Virus record (IMG/VR): IMGVR_UViG_3300042883_000327
Coordinates: 1 to 22,755 of that record
Length of the DNA: 22,755 nucleotides
Source: a virus
Direction: 5' to 3' (one strand)
Position 1 is the stretch's first letter. Every line of letters starts with the position of its first letter. The position numbers and the translations under genes were made by a program. Shown piece after piece: positions 1-6,192 of the stretch. Below the pieces are notes generated by a model. It was given only the letters and a program-made list of their open reading frames with translations, ran no database searches and was not told the origin of the DNA.

Positions 1-13
1 CGTATTTCATTGA

Positions 14-685
14 TTAATCAAACATCCTAACTTGTCTCAGTGCGTTTTTGGCTCTTTCGCAGCCAGCCTTGAAGTAGTCCTCGTCCAGTTCCATTCCGAC
101 CATCTCGAAGCCCAGATTGTTGCAGGCAATGACGCTAGACATTGAGCCGAGGTGAGTGTCCAGGATGCGGTGGTCGGGCTTGGCGTAGTTTGTTAAAAGC
201 CATTCGTAGAGCTTTACGGGCTTTTGGGTGGGGTGGATGCGCGCCTCTTTATTTTTCATATCACCTTGAATCATGCCGTTCCATGTAAACTTAAATTTAC
301 GGACTGCTGTGTTAAACGACGTGTAGGCCAGCTCACAATCTGCAAAATCACCAGTATTTTCTTTGTCCCAAACAATCCAGCAAGGGCTTGGTTTTGCTAT
401 GCGGTCAATAAAGTGGTTCGCGCCCCAAACAATCTGGTTGCGGCTCACGCGCTGCAGCTCGTTAAAATACTCAACTGGCGGGGCATCAACATCGCCCCCA
501 GCGAATGCTTTATAATCTTTTGCTACAGCCAACTTGCCTCGGGTGGCGCTCCTGTCGCCATTCTCACCAATACCATAGGGAGGATCAACAATCGCTAAAT
601 CAAACGCCTTGTCCGGCAAGGTTGCCATGTATTCCATACAATCTGCATTGTATAAAGTGGCTTTACCTATTACTGTAGGTATCAT
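14..685 (-). CDS. DNA adenine methyltransferase, beta class
   Basis: Predicted SAM-dependent N6-adenine (or N4-cytosine) DNA methyltransferase of 223 residues. The catalytic motif IV DPPYG is at residues 34-38, HPTQKP (motif X region) at 151-156, and the SAM-binding motif I is at 176-184 as DTHLGSMSS, followed by ELDEDY. The order IV, X, I is the permuted beta class. The usual motif I is D-x-F/H-x-GSG; the third position here is Met instead of Gly, a mild oddity also expected to tolerate SAM binding. The protein is short for the class and has a small target-recognition region (about 60-145). It is the last complete gene of the leftward small-gene block, two bases after the preceding stop, with no restriction enzyme beside it. 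It probably protects phage DNA from host restriction or marks it. The target sequence cannot be read from the protein. Confidence 0.93.
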   Translation of the reverse strand: MIPTVIGKATLYNADCMEYMATLPDKAFDLAIVDPPYGIGENGDRSATRGKLAVAKDYKAFAGGDVDAPPVEYFNELQRVSRNQIVWGANHFIDRIAKPSPCWIVWDKENTGDFADCELAYTSFNTAVRKFKFTWNGMIQGDMKNKEARIHPTQKPVKLYEWLLTNYAKPDHRILDTHLGSMSSVIACNNLGFEMVGMELDEDYFKAGCERAKNALRQVRMFD

Positions 686-687
686 TC

Positions 688-879
688 TTAATGCGTCTTT
701 TCATTGAGTCTAATAGCTGGGAGTTTAGCTGCTTCTATCACATCGCCCAGGTATTGAATGGTGTCCAGCCTTGTCATACCTTGAATTACTGCTGGAAAGC
801 TGCTGACTGGCACTCCATTGGAATCACATACAATCTCGTGCATTGCGTATCCTGCGTGTGTTCGCACCATGCGTATCAT
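688..879 (-). CDS. Hypothetical protein, 63 aa, N-terminus duplicated elsewhere
   Basis: Small soluble protein of unknown function. Its ATG overlaps the stop of the upstream 119-residue gene in an ATGA junction, so it is very probably translated by coupling. The first 17 residues (MIRMVRTHAGYAMHEIV) recur with two substitutions in a 22-residue ORF at 1245-1313, which has the same ATGA overlap at its own start. The remaining part (about 18-63) is hydrophilic with no motif I recognise. The stop lies two bases before the methyltransferase start. No database family is claimed. Confidence 0.7.
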   Translation of the reverse strand: MIRMVRTHAGYAMHEIVCDSNGVPVSSFPAVIQGMTRLDTIQYLGDVIEAAKLPAIRLNEKTH

Positions 880-1235
880 GCTAGAAATTTCAGCTTGTAG
901 ATGGTGCTGTCGATTAACTGTGCTATCTCATCTATTATGTTCTGTAGCTCTGAGTCTTGCGGTAGCTTCTTTCTTTCATATTCAACATACTTACTTAGAC
1001 TTGTCAGATACTTTAGAGGTGGTGTAGGCAGTAGATAATACTTCTCATAATCGCTAATTATTCCGTAGCAACCTTGATACGCCTCTACGAATGAATCTAC
1101 TAGATCTTCTACTTCCTCATAGTACATACCTAGCGCAACGTGTTCGCTATAGCTTTTGGTCTGGAAGTGCAGTATGTGAGCGTTAGTAATGCTGTGCAGT
1201 AGTGTTAGTACGAATTGTTGTGGTGAATGACTCAT
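876..1235 (-). CDS. Phage small helical protein, possibly DUF5856/ferritin-like
   Basis: Protein of 119 residues, predicted all-helical. Residues about 13-58 contain the pattern LHSITNAHILHFQTKSYSEH followed by an acidic helix with EEVEDLVDSFVEAYQG. From memory this resembles the phage family DUF5856, whose His/Glu/Asp spacing recalls ferritin-like or Dps-like diiron helices; this is not verified. A strong Shine-Dalgarno sequence (AGGAGA) lies 7-8 bases before the ATG at 1235. The stop overlaps the next gene by ATGA. It is in the leftward accessory block with the methyltransferase. If the family call is right, a metal-binding or DNA-protecting role is possible; function is otherwise unknown. 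Confidence 0.8.
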   Translation of the reverse strand: MSHSPQQFVLTLLHSITNAHILHFQTKSYSEHVALGMYYEEVEDLVDSFVEAYQGCYGIISDYEKYYLLPTPPLKYLTSLSKYVEYERKKLPQDSELQNIIDEIAQLIDSTIYKLKFLA

Positions 1236-1244
1236 TTATCTCTC

Positions 1245-1313
1245 CTAGTTATTTGATTTTGTAACGATCTCGTGCATTGCGTAGCCGTTATGTGTTTTGA
1301 CCATTCTAATCAT
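1245..1313 (-). CDS. 22-residue peptide, partial duplicate of the 63-aa protein
   Basis: Very short ORF translating to MIRMVKTHNGYAMHEIVTKS then two Asn and a TAG stop. Its start forms an ATGA overlap with the stop of the 72-residue winged-helix gene, exactly the context of the related 63-residue gene at 688-879. The two share 15 of the first 17 residues. In the 48-bp aligned DNA (833-880 versus 1267-1314) there are 11 differences, yet only two change an amino acid. That pattern argues for selection on the peptide rather than a dead remnant, but a recently truncated gene copy remains possible. It ends a few bases before the ribosome-binding site of the 119-residue gene. Confidence 0.45.
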   Translation of the reverse strand: MIRMVKTHNGYAMHEIVTKSNN

Positions 1314-1528
1314 GATCTGCTCTTGTGCTGATAGGCCCAGACTTGTCTAGGCCCAGCACCCTCATTGTCTATCTTGATTCGATCTACCGATCCCTGCCGA
1401 TAGAGGTAGGCAACTGCCATGCTAATCTCCGCAGAGGTTAAGTCAAGTATTTTTTTGATTTGCGACAGGGTGATAAGCCCTTGAGTGTTTGAGATTAGTA
1501 GTCGAATACTCGAGACCGCCCTAGCCAT
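1310..1528 (-). CDS. Small winged-helix-like putative DNA-binding protein
   Basis: Protein of 72 residues. Residues about 16-50 (GLITLSQIKKILDLTSAEIS and the following helix) look like the helix-turn-helix of a compact winged-helix domain, and residues about 47-66 (GSVDRIKIDNEGAGPRQVW) could form the beta wing. No metal site or catalytic motif is visible. It overlaps the preceding membrane-protein gene by 8 bases and the following 22-residue ORF by ATGA. A role in regulating this block is possible but is an inference from fold alone. Confidence 0.72.
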   Translation of the reverse strand: MARAVSSIRLLISNTQGLITLSQIKKILDLTSAEISMAVAYLYRQGSVDRIKIDNEGAGPRQVWAYQHKSRS

Positions 1529-1751
1529 GTATCACCACCGCAATAAGAGTAACCAAACCACCAACGGTAGCAACTACCACAACCTTGACCCACAAAAGGA
1601 AAGCCCTATCGTCATCTTGCCATGTAGACGACCTGTAGCCTCCTACAAGCCCTCGGGGAGCATTTAGGTAGGGTAGGTATCCATCGTGAGACTTATTGCG
1701 TTCTACGCCCTCTCTGAGCGTTCTAGGGCTAGTATCGTAGTTAGAGTTCAT
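1521..1751 (-). CDS. Small single-span membrane protein, 76 aa
   Basis: The N-terminal 50 residues are polar and charged; residues about 52-74 (LLWVKVVVVATVGGLVTLIA plus a short tail) form one hydrophobic segment that ends almost at the C-terminus. This is a tail-anchored arrangement. The ATG overlaps the previous stop by one base (TAATG), preceded by AGAGGTGA. Unknown function; candidate inner-membrane accessory peptide. No signal peptide or lipobox is present. Confidence 0.68.
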   Translation of the reverse strand: MNSNYDTSPRTLREGVERNKSHDGYLPYLNAPRGLVGGYRSSTWQDDDRAFLLWVKVVVVATVGGLVTLIAVVIHG

Positions 1752-1987
1752 TAGAAGTCACCTCTGTTTAGCGGTTCTGCCTGTCCATGACGTGGATCGT
1801 CAAGCACCTCGTCCAAGCCCTGATTCTGTTCTTGCTCTCGGTTGTGGTATAAGGCTTCCTCATACTCCCTGACGATTGCCGTGTAGGAGTCCAGCAGATT
1901 CCTTTTGGTTTCATTGTCTGCTCTGGAAAAGCTAATGACCAACCTAGCTGCTCCAACTTGAAACGCTGTAATTTCGATAATATCCAT
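1751..1987 (-). CDS. Hypothetical protein, 78 aa
   Basis: Soluble protein of 78 residues, probably helical through about residue 50 and ending in a charged, Gln/Glu/Asp-rich tail. The start at 1987 follows GGAGCATAAA, a good ribosome-binding site located just after the stop of the 41-residue membrane peptide. A longer reading frame overlaps it in another phase but lacks such a site. No recognised family. Confidence 0.7.
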   Translation of the reverse strand: MDIIEITAFQVGAARLVISFSRADNETKRNLLDSYTAIVREYEEALYHNREQEQNQGLDEVLDDPRHGQAEPLNRGDF

Positions 1988-1996
1988 TTTATGCTC

Positions 1997-2122
1997 CTAG
2001 CAAGATTGTGAGAGGTACGAAGTGAAGGCAATCGCCATCACCACGATAATAATTACGAGCCAAGGTGTCGGCTCGAAAGGTGGTCTTGCCCGCCTCGGGA
2101 AGAACTCGTCATATTTACTCAT
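1997..2122 (-). CDS. Single-span membrane micropeptide, 41 aa
   Basis: First gene of the leftward block. The peptide begins MSKYDEFFPRRARPPFEPTP, a charged Pro-rich cytoplasmic-type head, then residues about 21-37 (WLVIIIVVMAIAFTSYL) form one membrane span, ending LSQSC. GGAG lies 8-9 bases before the ATG, about 45 bases downstream of the expected start of transcription from the promoter at 2175-2202. Its stop runs into the ribosome-binding site of the next gene. Size, hydrophobicity, start signal and operon position support a real gene; function unknown. Confidence 0.68.
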   Translation of the reverse strand: MSKYDEFFPRRARPPFEPTPWLVIIIVVMAIAFTSYLSQSC

Positions 2123-2174
2123 TTTGCATCTCCAGATTTGTGATCTCTCAGTCCCAGTGACCTCGATAAATAAG

Positions 2175-2202
2175 ATAGTAAACCATTCCTAATATATGTC
2201 AA
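2175..2202 (-). promoter_or_regulatory. Sigma70-type promoter for the leftward small-gene block
   Basis: On the minus strand a perfect -35 box TTGACA (2197-2202) is separated by 16 bases from TACTAT (2175-2180), a 4/6 match to the -10 consensus. The predicted start of transcription near 2168 leaves about 45 bases of leader before the 41-residue gene. A GTAC word (2213-2216) and the GTAC array lie immediately upstream, where an activator or repressor could bind. A -10 with longer spacing (TATCTT) is an alternative. Confidence 0.6.
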
Positions 2203-2236
2203 GTTTTTTATCGTACTAAGATTTCGCACATCGAGC

Positions 2237-2342
2237 GTACCGCTGTACCCCCTCTAAAGAGGGGGGTACGGTACGGTACACTATTCTCGTTTTTGTACCA
2301 AAACGTACCGGTACGCCTCGGTACAGTACGGTACAGTGGTAC
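2237..2342. repeat. Dense GTAC array in the only long intergenic region
   Basis: Twelve copies of the self-complementary word GTAC occur in 106 bp, starting at 2237, 2245, 2266, 2271, 2276, 2295, 2305, 2311, 2321, 2326, 2331 and 2339; about 0.4 would be expected by chance. Five-base and ten-base spacings recur. The decamer GTACGGTACA appears twice (2271-2280 and 2326-2335). CGTACCGGTACG (2304-2315) is a perfect 12-bp palindrome. The array begins right after the primase-helicase stop and ends upstream of the leftward promoter. It could be an operator array, an origin with iteron-like sites, or a phage-specific regulatory site; the sequence does not decide. Confidence 0.85.
2245..2269. other. 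G/C-tract inverted repeat inside the GTAC array
   Basis: GTACCCCCTCT (2245-2255), a two-base loop AA, and AGAGGGGGGTAC (2258-2269) form an 11-bp inverted repeat with one extra G bulged. Neither strand has a U-tract directly after the stem, so it is not a classical intrinsic terminator, though it may still slow transcription leaving the primase gene. Being bounded by GTAC on both sides ties it to the array. Confidence 0.6.
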
Positions 2343-2343
2343 A

Positions 2344-4365
2344 CTACCTTGAATTCTTGTTTATCATCAGTAAGTTACCCCAAACCATATCATTGACCAC
2401 CCACCCATTATCGTGGTCAACGATGGTTTCACCCAGTCTGAGCGACCCAATTAGCTGATCCTCACTCCCCGGCCTCAATTTTCTCGAAATTAGCGTTTCC
2501 GACACCCCATCGGCCTGCAATTTTTCGACCAAACCAGACCTACTTAGGTACGGTTTTTCGTTCCTAACTTCTGCCCCGGCACTCCACCATGCGTTCTCAA
2601 AAACCTTCATATTGACCGATAATTTCGAGTCCTTTTTGACCTCTTTTGGGGCATCAATTTGATTTACAACTGCCGCCATCGAAGGCTCACCGTCCTCATT
2701 TTCCCACCCCGGAACAGCAAATCTCTCAAGCTCCACCCACACAGAATCGGTCAATTCTGAGTCCTTGCTCTTCCTCTGAATGATCTCGATTGGGCCTCCG
2801 CGCTGCTTGCTTGGGACGACACTGATCTCAATATCTAACGCCCCACGCCACGCTGACGAACCCCGCGCTCTGTGCTGTGTCTCCTCAGATACGCCAGTAT
2901 GATGCACCAGAAGCACCGTACATCTGTACTTAGACATCAGAACAGAGCAGGCATCCAGCATACCTTTGGTATCAACCGAGCTGTTCTCATCCCCAAGCAA
3001 GAACCGATGCAGGGTATCTACCACGATAATAGTAGGCTTCTGATTCAAGCTATTAATGTTATCCACAACACGTTGCAAGCCTTCTTTTGTATTCAGATCG
3101 CAGCCATCACGGGAGATGTGCATCCTGAGACGCGGAACATTATGGTAATGCTTCCACCCAGCAACCCGGGACTTGATCCCCTTGTGACCTTCACCCGCCA
3201 GATAGATGACATTACCACCCGGCTTAATCTTGTGCTGCTCCCCGCACCAGTTGGGCAAGTCTGCCGCCATCCTGAGAATCCAATCCAGAACAACGAACGT
3301 CTTACCGCCGGCTGACGGGCCATGCACCATAATCAAGGCTTCTTCTTGAATCCACTTCTTGACTAACCAAGTAATCGGCTCTGGCTTGGAGCAGAACTCG
3401 TCTGCCTGCACGAGCCAATCGAGTTTTGGGGGCATGAGCAGGATTGACAGGTCGCGCCCTGCCGCCACATAATCATTGGCATCCCCTCTCTCGGGAGGAG
3501 TGACTGTGCGCGTCTTATGAATAGCCGATGCTTGATCGGCATAGGATTGCCCAACGCCGGACTCATCATTATCTGCAACAACTACAATATCCTGCTCCAT
3601 TCCATGCCGACCGCGTAAGATTCCAGCAACCTTGACAAGATTCGATGCAGAATACGCCGCCACGCATGGGCGACCGGTTTGCTCATGTATTGTTGCCGCT
3701 GTAGCAAATCCCTCGGCGATATACAGCGTCCCCGGCTCATCGAATGAGCCTACCATCCAGAACTTTCCGTTGGTGGCCCCGCCGATGTGGTACTTCTTGT
3801 CGCCATCAGAATCTATATACTGCAAGGAACATAAGATGGAATTCTCATCATACAGCGGCAGAACAAGCCTACCATCACCAGTAACCCGCGCCCCATGCGC
3901 GTCAATGTCCTTGCGCTTGAGATACGGATGCTCGGTCGTTGCAAAAGTGCATCCAGACCAGATCGTATCGACCACGTTGGCAGCGACCTCTTGCTTCTTC
4001 TCTGTCTCTGCATCCCGCAGTGATCGGGCCTCCACCAGACGATTGGTGTGCGACATCTCCTCGAATGGGGATAACGTCCTGCCAATGTCGGCCCGGAATG
4101 ACATCTCCACACCCGACCGCCAGTCGCCGAACCGACCTGCCGGTATCCCATCACCAAAGCATACATACCAGCCCGACTTATCGCCGTGACCACTACCACC
4201 CTTTGTTCCTGATGGGAAACGATGCAGGCGACCATCGAGCCTAATATCCGCTGGAGGCTCTAGCCCAGCAGACCTGATGGCGTTAAATAACTGTATCTCT
4301 GGTGGGTCAATTTGCTTTGGACTAGATGGCGACCAATCACCCAGAATTTTAGTTAGATCAGCCAT
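2344..4365 (-). CDS. Toprim primase fused to RepA-like replicative helicase
   Basis: Replication protein of 673 residues that would prime and unwind phage DNA at the fork. The N-terminal part (about 25-100) resembles the front domain of phage primase/RepA proteins. A Toprim domain spans about 210-305, with the metal-binding AEGFATA (Glu218), DNDESG (265-270) and DAND (295-298). The C-terminal AAA/RecA-like ATPase has Walker A GPSAGGKT (349-356), Walker B IIVVD (446-450), sensor LVHHTG (486-491) and RGSSAWRGALD (501-511), as in the RepA/AAA_25 group. No N-terminal zinc ribbon is visible. It overlaps the upstream regulator gene by 13 bases and is presumably co-transcribed from 4568-4600. It is transcribed away from the rest of the replication genes. 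Confidence 0.92.
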   Translation of the reverse strand: MADLTKILGDWSPSSPKQIDPPEIQLFNAIRSAGLEPPADIRLDGRLHRFPSGTKGGSGHGDKSGWYVCFGDGIPAGRFGDWRSGVEMSFRADIGRTLSPFEEMSHTNRLVEARSLRDAETEKKQEVAANVVDTIWSGCTFATTEHPYLKRKDIDAHGARVTGDGRLVLPLYDENSILCSLQYIDSDGDKKYHIGGATNGKFWMVGSFDEPGTLYIAEGFATAATIHEQTGRPCVAAYSASNLVKVAGILRGRHGMEQDIVVVADNDESGVGQSYADQASAIHKTRTVTPPERGDANDYVAAGRDLSILLMPPKLDWLVQADEFCSKPEPITWLVKKWIQEEALIMVHGPSAGGKTFVVLDWILRMAADLPNWCGEQHKIKPGGNVIYLAGEGHKGIKSRVAGWKHYHNVPRLRMHISRDGCDLNTKEGLQRVVDNINSLNQKPTIIVVDTLHRFLLGDENSSVDTKGMLDACSVLMSKYRCTVLLVHHTGVSEETQHRARGSSAWRGALDIEISVVPSKQRGGPIEIIQRKSKDSELTDSVWVELERFAVPGWENEDGEPSMAAVVNQIDAPKEVKKDSKLSVNMKVFENAWWSAGAEVRNEKPYLSRSGLVEKLQADGVSETLISRKLRPGSEDQLIGSLRLGETIVDHDNGWVVNDMVWGNLLMINKNSR

Positions 4366-4532
4366 GAGCGACTCTCAAAGTAGTCGCTAAGTAGCTTGAT
4401 GGTCGCATACGATGGCCTAGAGTCTGGCTTAGAGAATCGGTAAAGAGTGCTGGCGTGTATGCCTGCATCCTGAGCAACGCGCCTTAAATTTGAGTTAGTT
4501 AGTCGGACTTTAATATCTTCTGCGGTTAACAT
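4353..4532 (-). CDS. Small helix-turn-helix regulator (Cro-like)
   Basis: DNA-binding protein of 59 residues. Residues about 16-36 (LRRVAQDAGIHASTLYRF) form a helix-turn-helix, with the second helix from about 28; the C-terminal part is helical. The ATG at 4532 is chosen over an upstream GTG (4541) because GAGGG lies 8 bases before the ATG, whereas the GTG overlaps that site. It sits next to the symmetric dyad at 4568-4600 and is followed, with 13 bases overlap, by the primase-helicase. The natural inference is that it binds this dyad and controls its own operon and the divergent recombination operon. Direct binding is not shown. Confidence 0.82.
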   Translation of the reverse strand: MLTAEDIKVRLTNSNLRRVAQDAGIHASTLYRFSKPDSRPSYATIKLLSDYFESRSWLI

Positions 4533-4567
4533 TGTTAGCACCCTCGTAAATTATTTATCGGTAACGC

Positions 4568-4600
4568 TTGCAATATAATCCATTCTGGAATATTATGCAA
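4568..4600. promoter_or_regulatory. Symmetric overlapping divergent promoter and operator dyad
   Basis: A 33-bp imperfect palindrome: left arm TTGCAATATAATCCA (4568-4582), centre TTC, right arm TGGAATATTATGCAA (4586-4600), 12 of 15 positions paired. Read on the plus strand it gives -35 TTGCAA (4568-4573), 17 bases, -10 TATTAT (4591-4596) toward the Sak4-like gene. Read on the minus strand it gives -35 TTGCAT (4595-4600), 17 bases, -10 TATATT (4572-4577) toward the regulator and primase. The two promoters occupy the same DNA and should exclude each other. The rest of the 4533-4655 gap holds the two leaders and ribosome-binding sites. Confidence 0.68.
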
Positions 4601-4655
4601 ATACACATCGACCGGAATTTTTCCAAAAAGATGTGCTTAAACTTAGGAGATTCAA

Positions 4656-5330
4656 ATGTCAATTCAATTAAAAGGCACGGGAAGTATATCCGCCGCCGGA
4701 GTAAAGATGTTGGTTTATGGTCAAGCCGGTGCAGGCAAGACAACATTAATTAAGACCTTGCCACATCCTGTTATTTTAAGTGCAGAGGGTGGGTTGCTGT
4801 CTTTACAAGATGCAGACCTTCCGTACATTGAAATACGCAACGTGAATGACTTGGAAGAGGCTTATAAATGGGTTGTATCTGATGCTGCCAATGGATTTGA
4901 GTCTGTTGCACTGGATTCTATCAGTGAGATAGCTGAAGTAATCCTGTCATCAGAGAAGAAAAACAATAAAGACCCTCGTGCTGCGTATGGCGCTATGCAG
5001 GACAAGATGAGCGAGATTATCCGGGCATTTAGGGACATTACCAACAAGCACGTCTACTTTACCGCCAAGTGCGAAAAGGCTCAAGATGAAACCGGGAAGA
5101 TTCTGTACTCACCAAGTATGCCCGGCAACAAAACTGGTCAGGCACTCCCCTACTTTTTCGATCTAGTAATGGCACTTAGGGTTGAGAAGGGCGAGGACGG
5201 AATTAGTCAGAGGGCGTTGCTGTGTGATTCCGATGGTTCTTGGCTGGCAAAAGACCGTTCATCAAAACTATCTACATGGGAAGCGCCCGATCTTGGTTCA
5301 ATTATTTCCAAGATTGGTGGCTCAAAATGA
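4656..5330 (+). CDS. Sak4-like RecA-fold ATPase (AAA_24)
   Basis: ATP-binding protein of 224 residues resembling phage nucleotide-binding proteins of the AAA_24/Sak4 type, which assist single-strand annealing and recombination. Walker A is GQAGAGKTT (22-30), and Walker B is VALDS with Asp87. The region about 110-150 with YGAMQDKMSEIIRAFRDI and the following TAKCEK strand fits the family. Its neighbours, a DUF669 protein, a Cas4-like exonuclease and a helicase, form a typical phage recombination/replication set. A clear ribosome-binding site (AGGAGA) precedes the ATG, and the gene is the first one downstream of the rightward promoter at 4568-4600. Confidence 0.88.
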   Translation: MSIQLKGTGSISAAGVKMLVYGQAGAGKTTLIKTLPHPVILSAEGGLLSLQDADLPYIEIRNVNDLEEAYKWVVSDAANGFESVALDSISEIAEVILSSEKKNNKDPRAAYGAMQDKMSEIIRAFRDITNKHVYFTAKCEKAQDETGKILYSPSMPGNKTGQALPYFFDLVMALRVEKGEDGISQRALLCDSDGSWLAKDRSSKLSTWEAPDLGSIISKIGGSK

Positions 5331-5716
5331 GTGCTGACATCGAGTATCTAGTCCGTTTGTGGGAGTCTAGCAAATTGGCAGAAGCCGATGCTATGCAAAA
5401 GCGTAGGCGTTTCGAGGATTTAATTGTAGAAGCCCTTGAGATTCCAGAGTCTCTCGATGGGACTGAGAATTTCGATGTCGGGAACTACAAGCTCAAGATC
5501 GTGGGTCGTCTTAATCGTAAGGTGAATTCCGAGAAGTTAGTCGAGTTAGCGGAAGAGAATGGCCTTACCGACCATCTTCAAAGCCTTTTTAGATGGAAGC
5601 CTGAGATTAATGTAACTGCATGGAAGTCAGCAAGTGAAGAAATCACTCGTCCACTTTTGGGCGCAGTGACAACCGAGCCGGGTCGCCCCAGCTTTTCAAT
5701 TCAAATTAAGGAGTAA
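5327..5716 (+). CDS. Phage protein of the replication module, 129 aa
   Basis: Soluble, charged protein of 129 residues. The start at 5327 is preferred over an upstream in-frame ATG at 5240 because it forms an ATGA overlap with the Sak4-like gene and avoids an 87-base overlap. The N-terminal 35 residues look like a helical or coiled-coil segment; the middle includes GNYKLKIVGRLNRKVNSEKL. Proteins of this size and composition commonly lie between Sak4-like and DUF669 genes in phages (DUF7173 is a tentative match from memory). It probably works with the neighbouring single-strand DNA proteins; this is inferred from position. Confidence 0.82.
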   Translation: MSADIEYLVRLWESSKLAEADAMQKRRRFEDLIVEALEIPESLDGTENFDVGNYKLKIVGRLNRKVNSEKLVELAEENGLTDHLQSLFRWKPEINVTAWKSASEEITRPLLGAVTTEPGRPSFSIQIKE

Positions 5717-5721
5717 TAAAA

Positions 5722-6192
5722 ATGGCCTCATTAGGTGAAACTTTTGATCTAAGCAAGATGTCGCAGCCCTCTAACTCTTTTGATCCACTTCCAGTGGGTT
5801 GGTACGATGCAACAATAACCGGTTCCGAGGTAAAGGCTACCAAGTCTGGAACTGGTCAATACATTGCTGTTCGTTTTGACATTACTGGCCCGACCCATCA
5901 GGGCCGCGTTGTGTTCACAAATGTCAATATTCGCAATGCAAATCCAACTGCTGAAAAGATAGGACGTGAGCAATTCGCCTCTATTATGCTTGCCGGGGGC
6001 ATTAGTTCGGCAACTGACTCAGATCAATTGATAGGTGCAAGTATGAAAATTGATCTAGGGATAGAGCGCAGCGAAGAGTATGGAGATAAGAATAAGATTA
6101 AATCTTACAAGGCGCTAGGTGGCGCAATGCCTTCAGCATTAAAGACTTCTGCGCCGAAATCAGCCAATGGCCCAAGTTGGGCAACTAAGTAA
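5722..6192 (+). CDS. DUF669 family, probable ssDNA-binding protein
   Basis: Protein of 156 residues matching the DUF669 pattern: GWYDATITGSEVKATKSGTG (26-45), then YIAVRFDITGPTHQGRVVF, NVNIRNANPTAEKIGREQF and GASMKIDLGIER. DUF669 proteins are beta-rich and are generally taken as phage single-strand DNA-binding or recombination accessory proteins. The final 25 residues are low-complexity and Pro/Ser/Lys-rich, like the flexible tail of SSB proteins. Located five bases after the previous stop, with AAGGAGTAATAAAA upstream giving a good ribosome-binding site. Confidence 0.87.
   Translation: MASLGETFDLSKMSQPSNSFDPLPVGWYDATITGSEVKATKSGTGQYIAVRFDITGPTHQGRVVFTNVNIRNANPTAEKIGREQFASIMLAGGISSATDSDQLIGASMKIDLGIERSEEYGDKNKIKSYKALGGAMPSALKTSAPKSANGPSWATK

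Noticed and set aside
1-10. ATG on the minus strand at 10-8 (MKY...) just after the methyltransferase stop
   Set aside because: Only three codons lie in the window and the nearest AGGA is more than ten bases away, so a next gene is plausible but not supported.
224-598. Plus-strand frame of 124 residues over the methyltransferase
   Set aside because: Antisense to a gene with clear catalytic motifs; composition unlike a protein and no ribosome-binding site.
1768-2031. Minus-strand 87-residue frame overlapping the 78-residue gene
   Set aside because: It would overlap the 41-residue gene and lacks the GGAG site that precedes the 78-residue start.
2245-2269. Intrinsic terminator after the primase gene
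   Set aside because: The stem is good but no U-tract follows on either strand; kept only as an inverted repeat of the GTAC array.
3632-4189. Plus-strand 185-residue frame
   Set aside because: Entirely antisense to the Toprim domain of the primase-helicase; no motif.
4613-4623. GGAATTTTTCC inverted repeat in the leader of the rightward operon
   Set aside because: Stem of four pairs only; too weak to claim as an operator or hairpin.
5240-5329. Upstream ATG for the 129-residue protein
   Set aside because: Would overlap the Sak4-like gene by 90 bases; 5327 has the ATGA overlap used throughout this genome.
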